A DNA stretch of 64,000 nt from Dactylellina haptotyla. Its lineage: Eukaryota; Ascomycota; Orbiliomycetes; Orbiliales; Orbiliaceae. The translations under genes and the position numbers were made by a program. The notes under the pieces are model-generated. The model did not search any database and was not told where the DNA came from. It saw only the letters and a program-made list of their open reading frames with translations. Shown here piece by piece: positions 1 through 11,320 of this stretch (position 1 is the first letter of the stretch; every line of letters begins with the position of its first letter). Location: assembly GCA_031310005.1 (NCBI GenBank), contig CM062379.1:434001-498000 (forward strand). Reading direction: 5' to 3'.

Positions 1-552
1 CCTCTTCTCGCCCTGGCAATAGTCTTTATTTATCAGTGGTTTCAAGGTGGATTCATGAAGCCCCCAGAAATACCTTATCCCATACAAAGTTATACATAAT
101 GAAGCGTACTTGAATTCATGTTTAAATGCGTTTACTTCAAATTTATGGTTTTATATGATCATGGTGCGGTGGGACGACCAACAAATCGGCTTCAAGCCGT
201 CCCTTGTAGTATCCACAATTGTTACGTCACAGTACGAACAGCCCTTTGGTAACCCATTCGGCAGTTGTTCGCCGACATATTCAGAGCGCAGAACACCACC
301 ATCTCAAGCTAGCCGAAGAATCTTTAAAGTTTTCGGGAGATAAGGTATATAAGCGTACTAATAGATTGCCTCGAGAAACATCCTTTAAAAAGGTGTCCGA
401 AAGCTGCTGGCTGGATTTATTTGTCTTCTGAGGGCAAATCGGCTTCTTGAAATCGTTCCAACCTCTCATGGATTCAAAACATCACATCTCAAACTAGCGA
501 TAAACCCATTTCTTGACGATACCTACCACCCCAGAGAGAATGCCATTATTTT
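1..552. other. no gene recognised at left edge
   Basis: Short overlapping open frames occur on both strands, but none resembles a known domain. The missing N-terminal part of the sulfotransferase-like fragment that starts near 553 would be expected here. I do not see its P-loop region in any frame, so that part is either lost or decayed beyond recognition. Confidence 0.5.
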
Positions 553-1001
553 GTGACAACCTTTGACTGGGAAGCGAGACAAATCTGGCGGTTCTGGATT
601 CCTTTTCTTCAAATATACTTTCATTATGACTATCGAAGAAACGTGTGGCGAGTTTATGAAGAACACAATGCTCTTTTTCGGGGTTGCGTTTCGCCCGAAA
701 AGTTTCTGGAATGGGATGTTACGGAAGGATGGGGTCCGCTTTGCGAGTTCTTAAACAAACATATCCCGGAAGAGCCATTCCCTTCAGGAAATAAGGTAGA
801 TGAATTCTCGAAAGTGTGAATGAACGAGTTCTTGGTCCTAGAATTAGAAGAGCATTTAGAAACTTCGCATTGATAGCGGCCCTTGTGACTGTCTGTATAT
901 CCGTTGCAATATTGAATTATATTCAACCTAGTTTGTTGGCGAAGAATCTTGGGAGGGCTATAGGAAATTACAGAGAGGGCTTCTTCAGGTTTTCAATGTA
1001 G
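553..1001 (+). pseudogene. C-terminal remnant of a Sulfotransfer_4-like P-loop protein
   Basis: The first frame (553-819) encodes a segment with VYEEHNALFRGCVSPEKFLE, VTEGWGPLCEFLNK and PEEPFPSGN. This matches my memory of the C-terminal half of the fungal Sulfotransfer_4 family (P-loop sulfotransferase-like proteins). The next conserved part, a basic stretch followed by a hydrophobic segment (FALIAALVTVCISVAILNY), continues in another frame from 816 to 1001. The frame changes near 814-818, where one base appears to be lost, and no workable intron removes the discontinuity. The N-terminal half with the nucleotide-binding loop is not visible upstream. I read this as a truncated, frameshifted pseudogene of a host gene. 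A sequencing error at the frame change is possible, but it would not explain the missing N-terminus. Confidence 0.68.
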
Positions 1002-3005
1002 ACAATTATAAAAAGAGGATTTAATATCAAGAACGAAGTTTGCAATTACTTTTTTTCGATACAAAGAGCTATTCATTTCAGATCCGTACAACCAATTCCT
1101 TTCGCATTGTTGAAGTCTTGCTTTATTCGGCAAACAGTAGGTATGCAAACCGCTCAGATCGTCTGTGCTATCTGGGTATAACGGACGACGCCTCTCACAA
1201 TAAAGTGAAAAATCGACTATAGCAGCCTGAAACCACATATTCGGTCGCAAATTAGTATTATATTGTCTGTCATCGTGCATGAGCTCTAGAAGGCCATCAT
1301 TGACAACCCTCCGGAGCACTCTATAGCCCTTGAGTGAGGCCTCCACTCCCCGACCTGTTCCTTCAAAGCCTTACCACGAAATTTATATATCGGTGAATCA
1401 TTGACCGGAGAAATGAACGCGGATACTCTGGCAAGAAGATTCTTGAGAAATGAGCGAGCTAGCAGTTGGAAAATATTCTCGCTGTTATGTACCTGCGCCA
1501 GGAAACAAGGTTAGTGATAGCCGACATTTGCAACAATATCTTTCTAAATCTCCGCCGTCCTGTATTTTCTTACCTGAAGCCCTGCAAGCGGCATATTTGG
1601 ATATTCATCTATGATGTAGCACATGGCGGGGCCTCTGATAGAAAACATCACAATGCTGCTCCAACGTTTTATAGGACACTGCGGAATCCTCAGCTACAGA
1701 CCCGCGAGCGGAGACTTCATTCCTTAGACTCAATGAGCCAATGCCAGGGAGAATGGGAATTGAATCCTGAGCACCAAACTCAAATGTTTTTGTTACCTTT
1801 GCTTGTTTATAATGGTCGACATTGTTATTTTATCTTCGATTCGGCTTGGGAAAAATATGGAGGTGGGATTTAGGACTGATATGTTTTCGAAATTTTCGAA
1901 CCTAGAGAGCAAGATGGAACCAAAATTGTGCGAGCCAACTATGCTCGAAATCGCTGCATTTGCGGTTGTATTTTATTCTAGATGGTGAACGATGGGGGTT
2001 TTTCGGAACTTGAAGATATTGTTTGAAAGAGCTAGTTCCGTTAATTAAGTGTAGATGTGTTTTATCACAAAGGAACAGGGTAAGAGATGAACCACAAGCA
2101 CCTTCTGTCGTGATAGCCGCTCAACTTATAGGCATTTTTTTTCTTCTGGTTTTTCCCCTCGCTGATTTACGATCAATTCTGACAAGGATACTACACCTCC
2201 CTCATCGCCCGCCAAAAATCTTTATTTTTGATTGCTTTTAGAGTTTTGCATACGCCTACGATTTACAACGCGGCTAGCGCGGTTGTGACGAATAAGGCGT
2301 CGGTTTTTAAGAGACTCCTGCATTTGAAACTGACAAGGGAGAGCCATTAGTTACCAAGAGGTACATAAAAGGGTGCATGGTATCTATCTACGTGTTTTAT
2401 CATTCGTTATACTATTACGTGGATCTTCATCGAGGGCTGTCTGATTCTGCTCATCAAAAATTCTCAGCGCAATCAACTAGAGACAACACTGCTTTAATAT
2501 CTTGGTGGCGGAACGTCAAATTTTTGTTTCTTCGGTCATTTAACACATTAATTTCCTGTGCCACTAAAATTTACTATCAGACTCTAGTTTGAAATTTCGC
2601 TGGTGTATCAAATCAACAGATTTTAGGCTAGATGAATGCATCCGAATGAAGTTTTTACCCATGATTGAACTCGGTAGTCAAGTAAACCTTATATTTTGTG
2701 CAAGATGTACAAACTTTATATGTGATCCGATTTACCAGTTCGTACTATCGTAGACTCCTCACGATTATCTTTAGTAAAAAATATGGCCAATCTCTGTACC
2801 CATTCGCGTCTTAAATGCGTCTTTCTCGTATATATGAGGACTCTTCCTAGCCCAAGTTCCACCTTCATCTTTGACTCTCACACTCATCACAATTTCATAC
2901 ACGGATCTTACAGACCTATATCGTATCAAATCTTATTCTCTTCTTATTCAGAACTACTTCCCGCGATCTCTTGCATAAGTAATCAAATATTTTCAATAGA
3001 ACAAT
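1002..3005. other. AT-rich intergenic stretch
   Basis: About 2 kb with no convincing gene. The longest open frames (1466-1873 plus, 993-1346 minus) show no domain and no splice-supported extension. The last 200 bases look like the promoter and pyrimidine-rich leader of the gene at 3006. Confidence 0.55.
2829..2835 (+). promoter_or_regulatory. TATA-like element before the 3006 gene
   Basis: TATATAT lies about 170 bases before the ATG at 3006. It is followed by a pyrimidine-rich leader (about 2910-2990), as is common upstream of fungal start codons. Inferred from position and composition only. Confidence 0.35.
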
Positions 3006-3548
3006 ATGTCCTATCCAAATATCTACGCTATGCAAGGCGGTCGGGTTGGAACCTCCAGCACTCCAGCTTTGGCCGTATCTCAAACTGGATATGCCTACCC
3101 TGCTAGTGCAGTTAGTACTCCTGTATTGACTACGGCTCCAGGCTTGCAACCTAATTTAGCGGCTCAATATCTTCCAATCTCAGCGTGGTCATCCGCCATG
3201 GGTACGCCGATAACCACACCAGGTACAAGTACTGTATCATCTCCGTATAGCAGTATCCGGAGTAGCCTGCCTGGCTACTCTACAGCTGTGGCGAGCAATT
3301 CAAATCTTATTATGCCTCCGCCTCCAGTTTACAATTCAACTTATCGGCCAACCTTAGAGCACAAGCGTATGGCGGCTCACAGCGACCTCAGATTCCAGGA
3401 AATCCTTCGAACTCGTTTCCTAGAGCAGCAACATCTCGAGAGGGAAGATAACTTGGCCATTCGTCGGGTATGGCCAGATTACCAATTTTGGGATCCGTAT
3501 TCGATCGATCCCGAACCCGAGGAGTGCTGCTGTTGTACATGTCAGTAG
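3006..3548 (+). CDS. small protein with Ser/Thr/Pro/Tyr-rich N-half and poly-Cys C-terminus
   Basis: Single-exon frame of 180 residues starting at ATG 3006 after an A-rich context. Residues 1-115 are low complexity (Ser, Thr, Ala, Pro, Tyr), with a short PPPP run near residue 100. Residues about 117-165 are charged and look folded or helical, with HSDLRFQEILRTRFLEQQHL as the core. The protein ends with an acidic stretch and then ECCCCTCQ. There is no signal peptide. Clustered terminal cysteines could be palmitoylated or bind metal, as in CYSTM-like proteins, but no transmembrane helix precedes them, so that is only an analogy. The upstream TATA-like element and clean single frame support a real gene. 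Function unknown. Confidence 0.6.
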   Translation: MSYPNIYAMQGGRVGTSSTPALAVSQTGYAYPASAVSTPVLTTAPGLQPNLAAQYLPISAWSSAMGTPITTPGTSTVSSPYSSIRSSLPGYSTAVASNSNLIMPPPPVYNSTYRPTLEHKRMAAHSDLRFQEILRTRFLEQQHLEREDNLAIRRVWPDYQFWDPYSIDPEPEECCCCTCQ

Positions 3549-4789
3549 CTATGAGCTGGCTGGATTAGGGATTGACGGATCCGAATATGCTATTACTAAC
3601 AAAAAAACTGGAAAAAAAAGGACATAAAGGAAATATATCAAAAATTAAAATAATAAAATAAAAGTTTGACGAATATTGCTATTGGATCGGCACCCACGTG
3701 GTTAGCGAGGTGTTAAGGCGTTGATATTACCCAAAGAAAGGGCTGTGAATGGTTACAGGGGAAAAGATTTAAAGTCTAGGAAACTCTGGCTTTGCTTAGG
3801 ATTTAAGCCGGCGGATTAGTGGGTTCTGGTATCATCAGTGCCAGCCTAGTATGTCCACCTGCTTGGTTGTGATATATATCGAGTGTTTATACGCAGATTA
3901 GAATCGAATAAAATGTGATCTCTTTCCCAGCAAAACTTGCGCGTTCTAGGAGGAGGGGAATTGCCATCGGAAGGTATCTCGGGGCCTATTGTAATAGAAC
4001 TCCTTGTTTTCAATCCCGCGAATTTGAAACCAATCCCATGTGTTTCTTCCGTCTTCCCTTCTGTGGTTTCTCTTAAGGTGCACTGATAGTCTTGCGGCTA
4101 GAGCCCACAGATTGGATGTCATGAATTTTCTTGTGATATCTGTATATATGTTTTCTTCCGGAGAATAAGATTCTCTTGAAACATCACTGATAGAAGAATC
4201 TACCTGCATCGACTGTTAGCTGATTAAGCAATACTTAATACTTTAGTTGTGTCGACACCACCGTCAAAATCGTTGACATGTGTTAGTATCCAGGGTAGTT
4301 GTATCCTTGGATCGTGAATTGATGAGCTCGACGCAGTATCAAACCGTGCATGCGTCAAATTTTATCGACGGCAAATACTGGAGATACCAACGCTACCGAT
4401 CAGCGTGAACTCGTGAGCTTTGTTCGCCCCTGTTATGACTATGTGACCAATGAATGTCTGAATTTGGATTTCTCAGCTTGGCTCCGTGCGCGTGCCTGGA
4501 TACCAATTGCGCGTCAGCGTGCACCGCCCGTTTCCGCGGACCAATTGGTATGAATAATCCAAGTCAGGGAGCCCATCTCAGCCGAAGTCTGCGAACCGGT
4601 TGCCAAAGCTGGAAGATATATATTTCATTACCTCCTCAATAGAATACCTCGCATCTTCCATTTTTTTGTTAAGTTTTGTCGGTTTTGTCGGTGTCCAAAC
4701 TTTGGGCACCTACCTACCTTCCAACTTCGAAATATGCAGAGTTGCCTCCACGTCGCCGACCACTGCAGGCACCAACCGCCACAACACTT

Positions 4790-4841
4790 GAGGCCTTACG
4801 GCCTCTCCGCTTTCAGGCCGCCATACAGACCGCCATACAGA
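4790..4841. repeat. hairpin plus 12-bp tandem duplication
   Basis: GAGGCC and GGCCTC form a perfect 6-bp inverted repeat around a 4-base loop (4790-4805). Downstream, CCGCCATACAGA is repeated twice head to tail (4818-4841). No flanking target duplication was found, so the origin is unclear. Confidence 0.6.
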
Positions 4842-5056
4842 GTGCCTAGTAGCGGTCTTCGAGCCTCAGACTGATCATATGAAATCAAGTGCAAAACCCA
4901 TATTTAATTCGAGAGTCTCCCTTTCGAGGGTATTAAGCGTCCTAAAAAGAGCGGTTTTCGATGGCTTCTCGTTCAATTGCAATCCAACAATTCCCTGCTA
5001 GCTGGGTACAATCCTCTCAGTGAGGCTAACGACACCTGTTTGGTACCGTCGGAGCT

Positions 5057-5070
5057 CGACTCTCGAGTCG
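5057..5070. repeat. short perfect inverted repeat
   Basis: CGACTC and GAGTCG face each other across 2 bases. It is one of three hairpin-type sequences within 450 bases. No function can be assigned. Confidence 0.5.
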
Positions 5071-5202
5071 GCCCACCTTGAGGCTTGGAGTCAAAAACGG
5101 CCCTCGATTGGTTAAAATATCCATCTTTTAAGGCGCGGTACCTTGCATGGTCCCAAATACCGCAACCGTACCGTGAAGTTTCCGCTCCGGCGAAATCGGA
5201 TG

Positions 5203-5228
5203 GAGGGCTTTCTTCCTCCGGAGCCCTC
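5203..5228. repeat. 7-bp inverted repeat with 12-base loop
   Basis: GAGGGCT (5203-5209) pairs with AGCCCTC (5222-5228). Together with the two neighbouring hairpins it could be part of an old foldback or MITE-like element, but no terminal repeats were identified. Confidence 0.45.
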
Positions 5229-8200
5229 TTGCCTTCGGCCTATTCGGATAAAAATTTCGGCATGATTCTATCACTGCGCAATTTGTTTCAGTTTATAAAT
5301 CCGAACGAAATTCTTTTATAAAAGACGAATCCTCGAGGCTCATCATTTCGTCAGTATGGACACTGGCATAAACATGGAACGGACTTACATTTTACACAAC
5401 TACACCACATTCAAGCAAGAAATACCACCAAAATGCCAAAACACATTTAAAAAAACCATCTGAGGTTCCAGCGTAAGTTTACTTTCGGTATTTATATGCC
5501 GCACTCTTCCATATTCCAGGGGCTTTGGGCTGACTTGACCTTGTGTTCATTCGAGGTGGCAAAACATTGCAGCTGAACAACTTTTGTGGACCCTGAGTGC
5601 GACAAACCCAACCCATGTTCGCATAGATGGCTTTTATATGTTGGCGCAGCCAGAGAGGGACAGAATCCTGCCTTGGGCCTACGAAGAACGTCACAGCCGT
5701 GGCCGCAGATCAGATCCTCAACTCAAACTCAATAGCATTTCGACATCAACAAACATTTTCATTCCAAATATGACGGATAGGACCTCGCATTAGATGTCTT
5801 TCCCACGATCTTCTGTTGGTGTTAGCAGCCTGAGCCTTCCTACTTTGCATGAACGTTTTGGGTGTTCCACACTTGCTTGACATTTGCAAGATGTACCGGT
5901 ACCTCAGCCCGCAAGCGCCGAAGCCGGCCTCGTTCTGATTCGCCGGTGTTCTTTGTCCCCAGCTTTCCAAAAGAAGGACCTCTTCCCGAGACGGTGCCTC
6001 CAGGAACACGGGAGAGGTTGGATCTTTGGTTCCGTAGATCCCTGTGAGAGCTTCTGGCGTGCACTGGGTCGCGGGATGACGTGTGGAGCATCACAAAGGT
6101 TAGATCAAATGAAGGATTGGGGAATATGGGGCAAGTGAACTTCGGAGCCGCATCACGGGCATCAAGGATTTGGTTCGGGAGCTTAAGGGAGGGTCGGGGC
6201 GAGGCATCCTTCAGGGCATCGAGACGGCAACCGCTGGCTAGGCAGCCCCGCCGGCGATGGCAGGGGGTTCTTTTGACGTTATTGGGTTATCACGAAAACG
6301 CGAGACATGTCAAAATTGCTTGCATTCAGGCCCTCACGACTACAAGGGACGAAGACACGTCAATTGGCTACATGGACGCAAACACGCGGGTAGAGATCTT
6401 GGATCGAGAAGAATTCCTGGTTCCGGCTCTCGGAAGTCCAGGATAACCCAGCCATTTGAGCGAAACATATAAAAACAAAAGTTATCCATCCACGACCCGC
6501 GGACGGGTCCCGAAGCTTTGTTCAAAATTGAGGATCTCTGGGGCTAGAACACGACGCCCGTACGCCAACACCACAAATCCGGGGTATTTGGAACACTCGC
6601 ATGAGGAGGATTGCAGATAGACAACGCTTGGTTTCGCACGCGGCGCCGCAATATGAAAAATCTCCAACAGCTGCGGAGGCGGACCGATGATCAATCGCCT
6701 TTTTCGGAATTTAGGTGGCGTATGCGGCTGGCTATGGCTTGGAAAGGCGTTATACGCTCGCAATTAAGACGCCAAATAAGCCTGCGGATACGGGACAAGC
6801 TGAAAGAAAGATTTGTGCCTTTTTGGAGGAAATTTTGGCCGATTACTGGATTTTCAAGGAATTTTTGTTTGGAATATTTTGGCACAGGAGAATATGATAT
6901 AACATTGAGGTCCAGTTGAGCCCGGTTTCTCTTGGGGCTGAAGGGTTTTTGGCTGAACGGTCCGGCGGTTGGGCTTTTGAAAAGAGGGGTTTCATCTCCC
7001 AAACAGCCCAAAATAAAAAATTGAATTCGAGCACCTTTAGTTATACCTCAATTATTTCACTAAGCACCCAACATGTTAAGAGAATAATAATTTTTATTGC
7101 CTGCCTTTCTCGAATCCGATCCACGCTGAACATACGACTTATAAAAACTTAAACCAATATACAAATACCGAACTTTGATACCGATATGAAAAGGCAACCT
7201 TCGTTTAAATAATAGGTCCATCTAAAACTCGGAAGAAGCTTCTGAAGCAGAACGAGAAAATACTGATCAACCATTTTCAGCGCCTCAATGCCGACAGCAG
7301 TTTATAACTCCGAGGATTCGATTCGATTCGATGCTCACGATTATACAATCCCGATTATAACTTATTTTTGGCTCAGAAGATGCATCGCACTCGGTCCAGA
7401 CCGAGAAATTTCAGAATGAATTCGACCGACTTTGGGGTCAACAGCGAGAACTTCAGGGGCCGTTTTTCTTATGCTTTTTATACGCGAAGTACTTATATTG
7501 ATCTTTGCAATTCAGAGATTGGATTATTCAGTTAGCAGATCAAATGGTTTCTTTTCGACGGAATCCGCTCGAGAGATACTTCACCGACTCAATCTCGGCC
7601 AAGTTGAGATTATTTGCCCATATCACCAAGACCCTTACGACACTTGACAGGAATTTATCTCGCTTCTATCCTTCTACTGATTAAGAGATCTATAGGCCAT
7701 CTTACTGGTAAATAGATAGTCATGTACCTCTGCAAATATTGAGTGGTCGGGCAGTGATGTCTTTGGGATTCACCAAGAGCCTCCTGCAACCCATTTCTTG
7801 CGAACAGATTCCCACCGCTTTGTGAAGCTAGTTACACTCTGGCTTCCTGCTTCTCACCTTGGGATCAGGTTCTTGTTGATCATTTTCAGTTGATTTTACG
7901 CTAGTTCTTCTCTCTTCGTAGCTTGCGAATCATCCCGACCGAGACCTAATTTGGTGTTGGCACTTCCTAACCGACAATCTTGGTTTTCTCACTGACGGAA
8001 ACCTCGCAAACGGATAGCCGTTATCATTATCTCATCAGCTAGATCGCATATCAATTATCAGAGGTACTCAAGGGCCATATTGCAAGGGTTTAGCCCCAGT
8101 TTTCAGAATTTAGGTGTCCAGAACCATCGAAAATCGCGCTCGAAAAGTGGTTTACAACACATATCTCGGAATCGAATACAACAGATGCAAATGCATGCAC

Positions 8201-8642
8201 GCAGGAGGCGATGACCCATGGGATCAAGACGATCGGACCGTCGACACGACCAATCAAACCTCATCGATCGATGCGGGAAATCGATCGTGCGTGTGGCTCG
8301 TTCTGGCTGAAACCTTAAACCGTGATTCGTGCTACCGAATCAGTTTTAGTGTTTCCGCCAATGCCGCCTCGGCGCAGTGGCACGATGCAGGTGTAACTCA
8401 TGGCGATTCGATGTCCTAGGTATAATTTGCTACTAGACAAAGATCTTATAGATCTGCCTGGTATTTGAGGCTTCTCACCGTTTGGAATTCTCGCCACTAA
8501 TTCTTGTTCAGGCTCTCAATACGTATTCTAGTTTAATTTTTAAGCTAGCCTCAGTCCCGATACCCTGACGTCACTACCCCACCGACGACGTAAATTTAAA
8601 GAATATGAAGTTCGAATGCTAAACCCCATGGTCCAAGGGATC

Positions 8643-9458
8643 CTAAGACTCTAAGCTCGTCGCTTCAGGTTCCATTCCGTTGTTTAGACCCTCCTTATCC
8701 CCGAGAGATCCACTAGCCTCAACCCCAGCTTGATTACCCTCGTCCCCGACAACCTTCAGCCTCTCTTCCTCTTTTTCAAACGCCGCCATGACTTCCTCCT
8801 CCTTCGGGTACACTTCCAAGATCTCTGCAACCTTCTTCTTGACCTCTTTCTCCAAAAGCTTGGTGTCGCGATTGCTAAATCTCTTGTTCTTCGGAAGGTC
8901 GTTCTTCCAGTATATACCACGATCACAAAGGAAGTCGAATATCTCTTTCATTTCCTCATGATAGTACGGAATAAGCTTCAAACGTCCTTTGCGAGCATCT
9001 TCAGCAGCTGCCTTCGCGGCTGTTTCTGCGAGTTCGGCGGCCGTGGGAGGCGGCGGGGTAGGTGGTGGAGAGGGTAGTTGTAGTGATGGCCCCCGTTTCC
9101 TTTTTTGACGCTGCTTTGTCTTGGCCTCCTATACATAAAAGGAATATGGTCAGGAAATGAGAAATATCTGCGCACAGTAATTTCATGAGATGGAGGAACC
9201 CACCTCGGTATCGCCCTTGGTTAGTTTCTTCCGCTTGTTGGCTTGATTCTTCGCATTGCTGTTTTCTTTATCTGCGGTGGATTTATCTTTAGGCTTACGA
9301 CCTCGTTTACCTTTGACGGAAATCGTTTTGGTTTCTTCGCCAATCACCTTTGGAGCGGCGATCTCTTCAGATTTGGTATGCGGGCTGGATGTGGCATCGC
9401 TCTCCCCGTGTTCAGCTTGGTCTTCGCTTTGCGAAGTGGACTCCTGCTCTAGGTTCAT
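8643..9458 (-). CDS. basic, AT-hook-like nuclear-type protein of unknown function
   Basis: Two exons: 9204-9458 and 8643-9128, joined in phase 0 across a 75-nt intron (donor GTGGGT, acceptor TATAG). Predicted length is 246 residues from ATG 9458. The N-terminal 85 residues are Ser/Glu-rich and then strongly basic, with GKRGRKPKDKS, which resembles an AT-hook core but has RGRKP instead of RGRP, followed by KRKKLTK. Exon 2 opens basic (KQRQKRKRG), then has a Pro-rich linker (PSPPPTPPPPT). A conserved-looking helical block follows (about residues 128-200), with IPYYHEEMKEIFDFLCDRGI and KEVKKKVAEILEVYPKEEE. The basic tracts suggest nuclear location and nucleic-acid contact. I do not recognise the family. 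Confidence 0.68.
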
Positions 9459-10259
9459 CGTTTCTTGGGAATAGAAAGCTCGTAAATAAGATTCTCAAGC
9501 TCGAAAAATTAGATACCGTGTCTTTGATACGAATTGCAGTGTTGAGATTTGGGGAAGGCAGTAAGAGTGGACTGTAAAGCACGACCAAGCCACAAGTCAA
9601 TTTTGTCTTCAAATATATACTGGATAGTTGTAGACGAAGTCTCCAGAAGGTAGAGCTCTCCACAGATCGAGTTCATTCGAGTGATCTTGGGAAGTCAGTC
9701 GAAGACATCAGACCATCAAGGATATCTTATATTCAGTAACAACACAACAGAATTAGTTTTGTTTTGCACAGAGAAATCTAGACCCAATCTGGGAATTCTC
9801 CGGAAGCATATTAGCATGTTATTGGGTGGAGTTCGGCTTTTGAACGTCTGTCAACAATTAATAGCGATAATATAGCCAGCAGCCTTGGGCAAATAAGAAG
9901 CTTGCAAACCATGTAGCACCCCGGTACAACTTACTAGCGGCTGAACACGCAGATGGGACCACAGCTTCACAGCCGCAGCTCTTATCTTTGCTTTGCTCCA
10001 CAGAGTTATTGAAGCTATTGTAGAATATTGAAGCCCTTTGGGTATCTTGCGGAAAGACAATCCCTGGTCAGCCGCAATAGATGAAAAATTTATGAGTTCC
10101 GAATGCGATCGAATTCGAACCAGCAAATGAGGTTCTTGGGCGGGGTAGCTTGCGAGTATATAACCTTGCTGTGCGGCAGGATACTGAACGACGAATCTGA
10201 TGGCCCCCCCAATGTTATATACTACCCGATTTCTCTGTAAATTTTCACAAAAAACAAAA
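9459..10259. promoter_or_regulatory. shared upstream region of two divergent genes
   Basis: This 800-base region separates two divergent starts (9458 minus, 10260 plus) and presumably holds both promoters. TATATAAC lies at about 10157-10164, roughly 100 bases before the plus-strand start. No other feature was seen. Confidence 0.45.
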
Positions 10260-11101
10260 ATGGCCAGTTACACCCTCAACATCCGCGTTGATCCATCCAT
10301 ACTCCCCACATTCACAGAAGACAGGTCTCTCGTTCTCTATAAAAAGGTCAACGACAGGTATAAAGTAGTAACCCAAAGCTTACCAGCTGAATCGCTCTCC
10401 TCGCTTGCTGAAGGAACTAAGGTCCTTCAATGGAAGGAGGAATATGCGGCTGCTACTGCTCCAACTCCAGCGCCTCCGAGTGTAAAAGTTGAAAGTAATA
10501 TGTTCGGATCGCAGGGGATGTTCTCGGCAGCTCCCTTTTACAATAGCAGCTTCGAACGGGGTGATATGGTATGATTACCCTTACAACCATTTATACTGCA
10601 TATTCGGATTCCAGTCCAGCTAATTATATTGATGGTGGCGGCTTTTTCCAAACAGATCGAGTTTAAGTTGAGAGGCGACGCCATATCAATTGGTCCCGCG
10701 GATTCTTCTAAAGTTGCAGAATGGAAAGAACCTGCCGGTAAGTTCTTCGGGGCAGACGTTCCCAGGTGTTCTCGCTTTTGCAGGTAGAATGTATACTGAT
10801 TCGAGCCGATTGAAGGTCCCGCTCGTTCTAATGCAGATCCGAAGCCCCGGGATCAGGTAAGTTTCATTTCTGACTCCGGCACGCTCTATCATTGAAAGCT
10901 CATCATTGCCTACTCTTGTCGTAGTATATCTTATTCTGGAAGAATCACATTTCAGCTGATCCGGGTGACGAATCCGAGGGATATGGTATCGTCTTTGAAG
11001 AAGCCGAGACGACGAAATCCGTACGTTTTGGATTCAAGGATCCTAATAAACCTCGTCAGGATGGTGATGTGGAGACTCTAACGTTTTATCCTGTGGATTA
11101 A
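10260..11101 (+). CDS. unknown four-exon protein with a 20-nt micro-exon
   Basis: Exons 10260-10568, 10656-10737, 10837-10856 and 10925-11101 give 195 residues with one continuous frame. The third exon is only 20 nt, flanked by TGCAG and GTAAGT. It is the only choice found that keeps both the upstream and downstream frames open and gives the junction WKEPADPKPRDQYILFWKN. The N-terminal third starts MASYTLNIRVDPSILP and is predicted mostly beta. An Ala/Pro-rich linker follows at about residues 67-80. The C-terminal part contains GYGIVFEEAETTKSVRFGF. There is no signal peptide or membrane segment. ATG 10260 (CAAAAATGGCC context) was preferred. An in-frame ATG at 10200 would add 20 residues rich in basic and hydrophobic side chains and could act as a targeting presequence. 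Function unknown. Confidence 0.66.
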
Positions 11102-11320
11102 ATAGAAATTATCTTTTCATTTGAAAAAGTATATGTATCTAGCCGTCGTTAAATTTGACAATCTAGTACAAAGCAAAGAGATTAACAATAACACCCTGTC
11201 GATAAATATTAAAGCATTGGACATAAAACGCCGATATATTGAGAAAAAAAGGAAAAAAAGGAACCACCTATAATTCATATCTTCCAGCTTCATTTCGCCA
11301 GCGCATATAGTTATATTGCA

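Larger units (their letters stand above)
3549..8642. other. 5 kb gene-poor stretch with short inverted and tandem repeats
   Basis: No frame longer than about 120 codons shows a domain, and none can be extended by convincing splicing. Base composition changes within the stretch, with richer GC at about 5,500-6,500 and AT-rich flanks. It contains several hairpin-forming sequences (listed separately), a GATTC tandem near 7316-7331, and no recognisable transposase. It could be a decayed mobile element or plain intergenic DNA. Confidence 0.5.

Noticed and set aside
1466-1873. 135-codon plus-strand frame
   Set aside because: No start context, domain or splice-supported extension; an overlapping region is equally open on other frames.
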